DNA from: a candidate division TA06 bacterium B3_TA06
GTDB taxonomy: Bacteria; Hydrothermota; Tepidihabitantia; B3-TA06
Direction of reading: 5' to 3'
Length of the DNA: 64,000 nt
NCBI GenBank assembly: GCA_005223075.1
Contig: NJBO01000001.1
Span: 248,001-312,000 of the forward strand
Shown here: piece by piece, positions 28,426-35,242 of the stretch
Numbering within the stretch: position 1 is the first letter of the stretch
Layout of the letters: the number at the start of each line of letters is the position of its first letter
The notes under the pieces: model-generated
What the model was told of the DNA's origin: nothing
Databases searched by the model: none
Seen by the model: the letters and a program-made list of their open reading frames with translations, nothing else
Position numbers and translations under genes: made by a program

Positions 28426-29297
28426 AATCCGATCCTCGCTGCATCCCGTGTTTAGTGCGCCAGCTTGAGCGCAGCGCAAAAGCCCTCCACCTGCCCGCCG
28501 ACGAGTTCGATGCCTTGATTGCCAGAGCGAGGAAGGAAGTGGCGAATATCCCCCTCAGCCTGCCGCCCAACATATACTCCACTCGGCTCTTGGAGATGAT
28601 CTATCGCGATGGAGCCGATCCTTACAAAGAGGAAAAGGCCCGGCACAACCGGGAAGTGGCGGACATTCTGCCGCTTGTGAGGAGAATGGTAAAGCGATCG
28701 GATAATCCTAAACGGACGGCTTTGCTCGCCGCATCCCTAGGCAATATCATCGATCTGGGTACAATAGAGCACATAGATACAGGTGAGATAAAGGAGTTCT
28801 TGGAGAATGCGACCTTTGAACGCGATGACAGCCCTGAACTCCTGAGAAAGGTGGAGGAGGCCCAGAGTATGGTCTACGTTGTGGATAACGCAGGCGAGGT
28901 GCTTCTTGACAGCCTGTGTGCCGAGATTCTGGGTGTGCCGCAGACGATATTCGTAGCCAAGGAATCTCCCATCCTCAACGACGTAACCACAAGAGAAATG
29001 ATAGAGTTAGGATTTTCCACAGAGAAGGTAACAAGCACCGGCACAAACGATCTGGGCATAAACTGGGAGACGCTTAATCCCGAAGTAAGGCAACTTATGC
29101 GCGACGCTGACGTGGTGATTGCCAAGGGACACGCGAACTTCGAGAGTTTTATAGACGGGCCGCAGGAGGCGTTCTTGCTTCTCAAGATAAAATGCGAAGT
29201 CGTAGCCGAGAAGATCGGCGAGGATTGCGGCTCGCTCGTGTGTATGCACTATTTACCCCAAAAGAATGCTTCGCCTTCTTTCGGGGACCCCGAATAG
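28422..29297 (+). CDS. DUF89 (damage-control phosphatase-like) protein
   Basis: 291 residues. The N-terminal CIPCLVRQLER (CxxC) marks the bacterial/archaeal DUF89 subfamily; the metal-site motifs VYVVDNAGEVLLD and IAKGHANFES are present. DUF89 members are metal-dependent phosphatases acting on damaged or reactive phosphorylated metabolites. Being fused in an operon with carbamate kinase suggests a role with carbamoyl phosphate or a related reactive metabolite (inference). The last ~12 residues (QKNASPSFGDPE) are encoded by a GGGGACCCCGA-family repeat, so the original C-terminus was probably altered. Confidence 0.85.
   Translation: MKSDPRCIPCLVRQLERSAKALHLPADEFDALIARARKEVANIPLSLPPNIYSTRLLEMIYRDGADPYKEEKARHNREVADILPLVRRMVKRSDNPKRTALLAASLGNIIDLGTIEHIDTGEIKEFLENATFERDDSPELLRKVEEAQSMVYVVDNAGEVLLDSLCAEILGVPQTIFVAKESPILNDVTTREMIELGFSTEKVTSTGTNDLGINWETLNPEVRQLMRDADVVIAKGHANFESFIDGPQEAFLLLKIKCEVVAEKIGEDCGSLVCMHYLPQKNASPSFGDPE
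29255..29293 (+). repeat. GGGGACCCCGA-family repeat inside the end of a gene
   Basis: ACCCCAAAAGAATGCTTCG ... TTTCGGGGACCCCGA. It aligns with 8833-8872 over ~40 bp and supplies the last codons of the DUF89 gene. Confidence 0.75.
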
Positions 29298-29826
29298 GTA
29301 ATTTGAGGGCTCCTGTATTACAGTTTCGCTTGCCGCCAAAGATAAGAGCCACGCGGGGACCCCGGATAATTTCTCCATCACAAGCGAAGGAACGCGGTAT
29401 CGGGGTCCCCACAAAGGCGCGGAGCGGCTTTGTGGGGTAAATAGCTTGTAGTGCGAACCTTTAGGTTCGCTTATATTTGCGGGCCGACCTGATACCCAAA
29501 AGGGCACGCTGAGGTCGGCCCCTACTGTTAATGAATATTCCCTCACCTCTGCCTCCTGCCAGACGGTGGCACTTCGTCTCCCAAGGGGCGAGGAGTGTAG
29601 TCCCTCTCCACTTGGGGAGAGGGATTAAGGGTGAGGGTAAATAATCCCACTCCCTTAACGGGACAGTGTGCCCCTTGAGTGCCTGGTGCACTCATAGGGT
29701 AGGGGGTAGGGGGAGGGTGATCTGGAGTGCAACAACCGCGTTGTTGCCTTTAAGTTGGCTTAAAAGATAAAGCCCTCATCTCGGGGTCCCCGTGAAGCTG
29801 CGCAGCAGATTCATGGGGTGATAATC
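29298..29826. repeat. repeat-dense intergenic block (no gene seen)
   Basis: Contains a half GGGGACCCCG element (29352-29366), inverted GGGGACCCCGA elements (29400-29438 and 29781-29819), GTAGTGCGAACCTTTAGGTTCGC (29448-29470), a GTAGGGGC-family palindrome with inserted inner hairpin (29479-29525), a CCCTCTCC/GGAGAGGG composite (29540-29637) and a TGCCCCTT-hairpin-ATAGGG G-rich element (29648-29718). Confidence 0.75.
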
Positions 29827-29854
29827 TTGACTTCTCCGCTATTCCCATTATCCT
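29827..29854 (+). promoter_or_regulatory. HAD gene promoter
   Basis: TTGACT (29827-29832), 16-bp spacer, TATCCT (29849-29854). ATG at 29869, so the leader is only about 8 bases and has no SD. Confidence 0.55.
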
Positions 29855-29868
29855 TGCCGCCTAAGCTC

Positions 29869-30552
29869 ATGAGAATCATCCTCTTTGACATTGACGGCAC
29901 CCTGCTCAAGGCCGGTGGGATCGTTAGGGAGGCGATGGGCGATGCTTTAGAAGAGATTTTTAGCACACGCGGGGGGATAGCCGAGGTATCGTTCATAGGC
30001 GCAACCGACCTGGGGGTTGTGCATGATCTGATGGGGCAGGAAGGCTTCACCGAAGAAGAAATCAACCGGCGTTTCCCAAAACTGATTGAGACATACGGTC
30101 GGATAGTCAGGGAGAAACTTTCAACCTGGGAGAAGTTCATCCTCTGCCCCGGAGTCCCCCAGATACTGGAAAAGCTTCAAGGGCAAGGGGCACTACTGGG
30201 TCTTGTCACCGGCAACTGTCAGGTGGGTGCCGCGGTAAAGCTCGATAGAGGCTCGCTTACCGGATATTTCAGCTTCGGCGCGTTCGGGGACGAGACCACC
30301 GACCGTGCCCGGATGTGTGAGTTTGCCCATAAACGAGGTGAGAGGGAAGCAGGGGAGCAAATCCCAAAGGAGAGGGTAATCCTGGTTGGTGACTCGCCAA
30401 ACGACATAACCGCCGCTAAAGCGTACGGCATCCGTATGTTGGCCGTCTCAAGCGGATGGATTGGCGCTGAGGAACTGTCCAGACACAATCCGGACTGGCT
30501 TTACCCTGATCTATCTGCCACAGAGGAGATTCTAGGGCTGCTCCTGTCCTAA
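29869..30552 (+). CDS. HAD-superfamily phosphatase (phosphoglycolate phosphatase-like)
   Basis: 227 residues from ATG 29869; a GTG at 29818 in the same frame lies ahead of the promoter and is rejected. HAD motif I ILFDIDGTLL, motif II LVTGN, motif III/IV VILVGDSPNDITAAKAYG are intact. The helical cap between residues ~20 and 90 fits the Gph/PGMB group, which removes phosphate from phosphoglycolate and similar small metabolites. The substrate is not certain. It converges with the methyltransferase gene; the palindrome at 30554 sits right after its stop. Confidence 0.85.
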   Translation: MRIILFDIDGTLLKAGGIVREAMGDALEEIFSTRGGIAEVSFIGATDLGVVHDLMGQEGFTEEEINRRFPKLIETYGRIVREKLSTWEKFILCPGVPQILEKLQGQGALLGLVTGNCQVGAAVKLDRGSLTGYFSFGAFGDETTDRARMCEFAHKRGEREAGEQIPKERVILVGDSPNDITAAKAYGIRMLAVSSGWIGAEELSRHNPDWLYPDLSATEEILGLLLS

Positions 30553-30553
30553 A

Positions 30554-30585
30554 TAGTAGGGGCGAGGCATGCCTCGCCCCTACTA
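30554..30585. repeat. 32-bp perfect palindrome, GTAGGGGC family
   Basis: Arm TAGTAGGGGCGAGGCA and its exact complement. Same shoulders as copies 1-3 but the inner stem reads GAGGCA instead of ACGGCA on both sides, i.e. compensated changes. Confidence 0.8.
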
Positions 30586-30633
30586 AACTCAATAAAAGAT
30601 AGAAAATCTGCGTCAATCTGCGTAATCTGTGGT

Positions 30634-31263
30634 TTAAAACCTTCTCACCTTAAACAACATGGCAAGCGAGAGGTAGTAGAGGAGCGGGGTACGATCCAGA
30701 GGCATCTTTTTGAATTGGCCCGGGATAAGTGTATGGAAGAGTGCCTTTTCTATAAAGAAGTGAGGTAACAGCAAGGAGGTAATCTGAGGAGGGCTAAAGC
30801 GGTGAAGGTGGAGGTTCTGAAATCTCAGCCATCCGGCGAACGTGGTGTCGCCCCGGATGCGCTCGCAGGGTACGACGATGACAGCCGTTCCTTCGCATCT
30901 CAGAACGCGACTCATCTCCCCTATCGCTCTCACAGGATCTGGAAGATGCTCAAGGAGGTGGACGCACAGCACCTTATCAAAGAAACCATCCGCGAAAGGC
31001 AAATTGCCTGCATCGGCTTCGATCAAGTTAACTGGAGATCCTCTCTGCTTACCCACCTCGATCGCCTCATGATCGGCGTCCACCCCCCAGAGTTCAACCC
31101 CTTTTCCAGCGTAGCCTTCGATTCGGTAACCTGAAGAGCAACCTACCTCCAATAGCTTTTCACCGGGTTGGGGATCAAGCAGCTTATCAATCATCCTCGC
31201 CTCGGCCACACCCCAGGGCAGAAACTCCACCCCTCTGCGGCGCAGACGATGAACGGAAGCCAT
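30634..31263 (-). CDS. class I SAM-dependent methyltransferase
   Basis: 209 residues. Motif I LLEVGCSSGYRIEGY, acidic motif II (WGVDADHEAI), motif IV DKVLCVHLLEHLPDP and motif V-VI region LRCEGTAVIVVP fit the UbiE/COQ5-like Methyltransf_11 group. The substrate is unknown; the C-terminus is hydrophobic (LLYYLSLAMLF). The ATG at 31263 is five bases from a -10 box: leaderless. Its promoter lies back to back with that of the divergent secreted-protein gene. Confidence 0.85.
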   Translation of the reverse strand: MASVHRLRRRGVEFLPWGVAEARMIDKLLDPQPGEKLLEVGCSSGYRIEGYAGKGVELWGVDADHEAIEVGKQRGSPVNLIEADAGNLPFADGFFDKVLCVHLLEHLPDPVRAIGEMSRVLRCEGTAVIVVPCERIRGDTTFAGWLRFQNLHLHRFSPPQITSLLLPHFFIEKALFHTLIPGQFKKMPLDRTPLLYYLSLAMLFKVRRF

Positions 31264-31268
31264 AGGTA

Positions 31269-31296
31269 ATTTTACACCTCACCTTTCACTTAGCAA
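31269..31296 (-). promoter_or_regulatory. methyltransferase promoter, leaderless arrangement
   Basis: Minus strand: TTGCTA (31296-31291), 16-bp spacer, TAAAAT (31274-31269), five bases to ATG 31263. Confidence 0.65.
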
Positions 31297-31297
31297 C

Positions 31298-31325
31298 TTG
31301 ACAGGCAACGGTTAGATGTTATTAT
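31298..31325 (+). promoter_or_regulatory. promoter of FlgD-tailed secreted protein
   Basis: TTGACA (31298-31303), 16-bp spacer, TATTAT (31320-31325). The -35 box is one base away from the -35 box of the divergent methyltransferase promoter. Confidence 0.7.
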
Positions 31326-31355
31326 TCGATGTCAGCCAATCACCAAGGAGGAAGT

Positions 31356-32198
31356 ATGTTCAAAAAACGTCTTCTGCTGATAATAGCAGGAGTAGCATTT
31401 CTTCTCCTGCAAAACGTCGCTATGGGAATCCCCCTGCCGGAGAAGAGAGAGCTAATCTACGATGACGGCGATGCTGAGTGTGGAGTCGCTCCAGCGTATA
31501 TGGGTAACATATTCGCGGTTAGGTTTACCCCTCCAGAGGGGAAATGGAAAATCAAAACCGCTGTCTATTACCTCTATATAGCCGGGTCTCCCTTTGAAGT
31601 AAGAATCTTTGATGATCATTCGGGTTATCCCGGTGACGATCTCCTTGAGTACCTCGAGATTGCCCCCGAACACAATAAATGGTATTATGTTGATCTTGAA
31701 CCGTACGACATCTGGGTACGGGGAGATTTCTATACAGGTTTCGAGTCCCTGGATACTACCATCGCTACCACATTTTTAGGTGCCGACTGGCCAAATAACG
31801 GAAGAAGCTGGGAGTATACCAGGAGCAATGGATGGTGGACTAATTTTGAAGACTCGTATACCTACTTCATACGAGCAATAATCACCAACGACGCCGGCAT
31901 CGAGGAAGAATTAATTCCTAAGCCGAGTTTTGGTTTTATATGTAATCCAAACCCCTTCTCTGCATCAACCGCGATCAGCTACGCGCTGCCGCAAGCCTCT
32001 CGAGTAACCGTCAGCATCTGGGATGCCAGTGGGCGATGCGTGCGTATCCTGATCGATGCCAATCAGGCTGGCGGCAACCACTCGGTCGAATGGGATGGCG
32101 CGGATAATGCAGGCTGTTTACTGCCGGCTGGGGTCTATTTCTCAAGGATTGAAACCGACCACTCCACACTCACACAAAAGGTGGTGCTTGTCCGGTAA
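31356..32198 (+). CDS. secreted protein with FlgD-like C-terminal Ig tail
   Basis: 280 residues from ATG 31356 (SD AAGGAGG). Signal peptide MFKKRLLLIIAGVAFLLLQNVAMG; a beta-rich domain (~25-180, RELIYDDGDAECGVAPAYMG, FEVRIFDDHSGYPG) like those seen in cleaved-adhesin or carbohydrate-binding-like modules; then the FlgD/T9SS-like tail (~200-280, VSIWDASGRCVRILIDANQ, HSVEWDGADNAG, GVYFSRIETD, QKVVLVR). The tail is shared with the next gene and 53050-55056. The role is unknown; the tail is likely to be an export or surface-attachment domain. Confidence 0.75.
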   Translation: MFKKRLLLIIAGVAFLLLQNVAMGIPLPEKRELIYDDGDAECGVAPAYMGNIFAVRFTPPEGKWKIKTAVYYLYIAGSPFEVRIFDDHSGYPGDDLLEYLEIAPEHNKWYYVDLEPYDIWVRGDFYTGFESLDTTIATTFLGADWPNNGRSWEYTRSNGWWTNFEDSYTYFIRAIITNDAGIEEELIPKPSFGFICNPNPFSASTAISYALPQASRVTVSIWDASGRCVRILIDANQAGGNHSVEWDGADNAGCLLPAGVYFSRIETDHSTLTQKVVLVR

Positions 32199-32255
32199 CC
32201 CGTAACCCGTAACACACCCGTAACACACCTTACCTCCTTAGGATACAGGAACAGC

Positions 32256-32283
32256 TTGACAGCAGGCCTTTTTGAACTAGTAT
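32256..32283 (+). promoter_or_regulatory. subtilase promoter
   Basis: TTGACA (32256-32261), 16-bp spacer, TAGTAT (32278-32283). Just upstream (32189-32230) are CCCGTAACAC tandem units. Confidence 0.7.
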
Positions 32284-32310
32284 CTAATCCGAACGAACAA
32301 AGGAGCAAGC

Positions 32311-33951
32311 TTGAAATATCTCACAGCCTCAGTGTTAATTCTGGCCATAATACCTGCTGTATTGATCGCGGGTACTGACCACTCGACTGTCAACCTTGAG
32401 GACCCTGAGCTGTACGCACAGGGGTATATCACCGTCCGCTTTGCCGATGGCGTGGATCTCGACGGGATACAATCCGCACTGGCTGTCACGGGAGCGGTAG
32501 AGGTTCGCAGGATCGAACAACTCAACGCCATCCAGCTCACCATCCCGGATGAAGCGGACATTCGAGATGCACTCAGCTACTACGAGTCGCGCCCCGACGT
32601 TCTCTACGCCCAACCGGTAGCTATCCGCCGGGTCCTCTGGACCCCAAATGATCCACTTTTCCCACGGCAGTGGCACTTTGATCGAGATCACATCAACATG
32701 CCAGCCGCGTGGGACGTGGAGCGGGGTTCTTCCAGTGTGATAGTCGCTATCGTGGATACCGGAATCGCCTACGAGGACTATCCTATCCCTGAATATGAAG
32801 CAGGTGAGGTTACCTCCAGCGACGACTACTACCACATGGCCCCGGATTTCACCGCTTCACAGTTTGTTGCTGGATATGACATCGTCCACGATGACGAGCA
32901 TCCAAACGATCAGTGGGGGCACGGTACTCACGTAGCCAGCACAGTGGCGCAGGCCACCAACAACGGGATCGGCACCGCCGGTATGGCGCCGGACTGCAAG
33001 CTTATGCCGGTCCAAGTAATGAATTACACCGGCTCAGGATACGACTTCTGGATTGCGGATGGAATCACGTGGGCCGCAGATCACGGAGCCGACGTGATCA
33101 ACCTCAGCCTCGGCGGAGCTCCGGGCCAGTCCTCAGAAATCGAACACGACGCCATCATCTACGCCCAGAACAAAGGGGTGGTCATTGTCGCCTCCGCAGG
33201 CAACAGCTCTGCCGGCATACTCAGCTATCCTGCCCGCTTCGAGGAGTGCATAGCGGTCGCCGCCACAAACTACAACGACAAACGCGCCTACTATTCACAA
33301 TACGGAACAGGCCTCGACATCTCAGCACCCGGAGGTGCCACCTATGAGGATAAGAACAGCGATGGCTACCCTGACGGTGTGCTTCAGTGCACCTACTTGG
33401 AGTTCGCAGACCCATATCATGGCAAGCTAGCCGAGGTGGATGAGTTTGCTTATCATTTCTGGCAGGGCACCTCGATGGCTGCACCACACGTGTCCGGGCT
33501 GGCAGCACTTTTGATCAGCCACGGGATTACCGGGGTAGATAACGTAAAGGATGCCATCTACACCACAGCCCGTGATCTCGGCACATCCGGCTACGACAAG
33601 GTTTACGGCTGGGGAATGATTGATCCCGTAGCGGCACTGGACTACATCCCTGTCGCCATTCATGAAGAATCGGCACCGGAAATCGTCTCGGTCTCCTCTC
33701 CTGGTCTCTTCTCGAACTCAACACAAATTAACTACACTCTTCCCGCGGATGGTCAAGTAACCCTTACCGTCTGGGACGCCACCGGCAGGCGGGTCAGAAC
33801 CCTGGTTGATTCCCATCAGGCTTCTGGTACCCACTCGATCCAATGGGATGGTACAGACGATAACGGACATCCCTTATCCCAAGGCGCCTACTTCTACCGC
33901 ATCAAAACCTCTCAATCATCACTCACCCAAAAGGTCATCTTCATCCGATAG
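32311..33951 (+). CDS. secreted subtilisin-family (S8) protease with FlgD-like tail
   Basis: 546 residues from TTG 32311, chosen because SD AAAGGAG ends five bases before it. Signal peptide (~1-20), inhibitor-like pro-region (~28-108), then the S8 catalytic domain with Asp149 (IVDTGIAY), His204 (WGHGTHVAS), the oxyanion Asn298 (ASAGNSS) and Ser388 (GTSMAAPHVSG). The C-terminal ~85 residues are the FlgD-like Ig tail (LTVWDATGRRVRTLVDSHQ; HSIQWDGTDD; QKVIFIR). It is a complete, probably active extracellular or surface protease. Confidence 0.93.
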   Translation: MKYLTASVLILAIIPAVLIAGTDHSTVNLEDPELYAQGYITVRFADGVDLDGIQSALAVTGAVEVRRIEQLNAIQLTIPDEADIRDALSYYESRPDVLYAQPVAIRRVLWTPNDPLFPRQWHFDRDHINMPAAWDVERGSSSVIVAIVDTGIAYEDYPIPEYEAGEVTSSDDYYHMAPDFTASQFVAGYDIVHDDEHPNDQWGHGTHVASTVAQATNNGIGTAGMAPDCKLMPVQVMNYTGSGYDFWIADGITWAADHGADVINLSLGGAPGQSSEIEHDAIIYAQNKGVVIVASAGNSSAGILSYPARFEECIAVAATNYNDKRAYYSQYGTGLDISAPGGATYEDKNSDGYPDGVLQCTYLEFADPYHGKLAEVDEFAYHFWQGTSMAAPHVSGLAALLISHGITGVDNVKDAIYTTARDLGTSGYDKVYGWGMIDPVAALDYIPVAIHEESAPEIVSVSSPGLFSNSTQINYTLPADGQVTLTVWDATGRRVRTLVDSHQASGTHSIQWDGTDDNGHPLSQGAYFYRIKTSQSSLTQKVIFIR

Positions 33952-33953
33952 TT

Positions 33954-33981
33954 GTAGGGGCACGGCATGCCGTGCCCCTAC
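33954..33981. repeat. 28-bp perfect palindrome, GTAGGGGC family, copy 3
   Basis: Identical to 5459-5486 and 7760-7787. It begins two bases after the protease stop and ends 15 bp before the tdh -35 box. Confidence 0.85.
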
Positions 33982-33996
33982 ATTTAAACCGTAACC

Positions 33997-34025
33997 TTGA
34001 CATCTGCGGTCTCTTTCGGTAAGAT
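33997..34025 (+). promoter_or_regulatory. tdh promoter
   Basis: TTGACA (33997-34002), 17-bp spacer, TAAGAT (34020-34025). Confidence 0.7.
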
Positions 34026-34055
34026 AGCAAAGATTTTTGAAACCATGGAGATACT

Positions 34056-35195
34056 GTGGCAAAGATGAAAGCGGTCGTTAAGGTTAAGCCTGAGAAAGGC
34101 GGTGCCGAGCTTGCCGACGTTGATGTGCCCACTCTTAAGCCGGATGAGGTGCTAATAAGGGTCCAGGCCACCTCGATCTGCGGCACCGACGTTCATATCT
34201 ACGAATGGAACCCCTGGGCGCAGCGCAGGATAGGCGAAAAACGTCTACCCCAGATCCTTGGGCACGAGGTTGCAGGCGAGGTAGTCGAGGTCGGAGCGTC
34301 GGTGCGTAGTATAAAGAAAGGCGATTATATCTCCTCGGAGACCCACATCTACGATCCGGGTGATCTTACCTCACTCTTGGGCCAGCGTCATATAGGCGAA
34401 CACATGCAGATACTTGGCGTTGACCGCGACGGGGTGTTCGCCGAGTACGTGATGGTCCCTGAAAGGGTCTGCTGGGTAAACGACCGCTCGATACCGCCGG
34501 AGTTTGCAAGCGTGCAGGAACCGTTAGGCAACGGGGTATACGCTGTGTTGGGTGAGGATGCAGACGTTGCAGGCAAGAGCATGGTTATCGTGGGCGACGG
34601 CCCAACGGCACTTTTTGCAACCGGTGTCGCCAGAGCGTGCGGCGTGGCGAAGATCATCCTTGTAGGTTATTCTGATTTCAATATGGATATAGCAAAAAAG
34701 ATGGGTGCGGACTATATCCTTGATATAAAGAAATCGACCATGGAGGAGCGTCATCAATTCATATTGGAGCAGACCGATGGCTACGGGGTGGATATCTCCC
34801 TTGAGATGGTGGGTGGTGAGGTTCCCATCACCGAGGCGTTCACCCATCTGCGTAAGGGGGGACGCCTGACTGCATTCGGCATAACAACCGAGGCAGCGGT
34901 GCCCGTAGATTACAACAACTGGATTGTGTTCAAGGGCGCTCAGATCCACGGCATCAACGGCCGCAAGGTATTCGACACATGGTACAGGATGCGTGGACTG
35001 CTCGCAGGCAAAAGGCTTGACATCTCTCCAGTGATCACTCACGTGATGGCGCTCGAGGCGTACGAGAAGGGTTTCGAGATGCTTCTAGCAGAGCCCAGGT
35101 TGGCGGCAAAGATCGTGCTTTTCCCGGATCATGGTGAGCTGAAGGCGGCCAGGGAACGTCTGGCTGAGAAAAAGGACATGCCAGCGGCAGACTGA
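34056..35195 (+). CDS. tdh: L-threonine 3-dehydrogenase-like zinc MDR enzyme
   Basis: 379 residues from GTG 34056 (GGAG five bases before it). Zinc-dependent MDR fold: catalytic-zinc segment ATSICGTDVHIYEWN and LGHEVAGEVVEVG, Rossmann motif VIVGDGPTALFATG. CGTDVHIYEW is the TDH signature (the Escherichia coli enzyme has CGTDVHIYNW). The four-cysteine structural-zinc loop normally found after the GE-H segment is absent: residues ~95-125 (YDPGDLTSLLGQRHIGEH) have no cysteine. With KBL encoded at 42352 it would convert threonine through 2-amino-3-ketobutyrate to glycine and acetyl-CoA. Other sugar/polyol dehydrogenases of the same family are an alternative. Confidence 0.8.
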   Translation: MAKMKAVVKVKPEKGGAELADVDVPTLKPDEVLIRVQATSICGTDVHIYEWNPWAQRRIGEKRLPQILGHEVAGEVVEVGASVRSIKKGDYISSETHIYDPGDLTSLLGQRHIGEHMQILGVDRDGVFAEYVMVPERVCWVNDRSIPPEFASVQEPLGNGVYAVLGEDADVAGKSMVIVGDGPTALFATGVARACGVAKIILVGYSDFNMDIAKKMGADYILDIKKSTMEERHQFILEQTDGYGVDISLEMVGGEVPITEAFTHLRKGGRLTAFGITTEAAVPVDYNNWIVFKGAQIHGINGRKVFDTWYRMRGLLAGKRLDISPVITHVMALEAYEKGFEMLLAEPRLAAKIVLFPDHGELKAARERLAEKKDMPAAD

Positions 35196-35242
35196 TGGAA
35201 TGATCTGATATTGTTAAGTAAATCGACAGAACAGGAGGAGTA

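Noticed and set aside
29818-29868. Upstream in-frame GTG start for the HAD gene
   Set aside because: It lies before the promoter; family alignment begins at MRIILFDIDGTLL.
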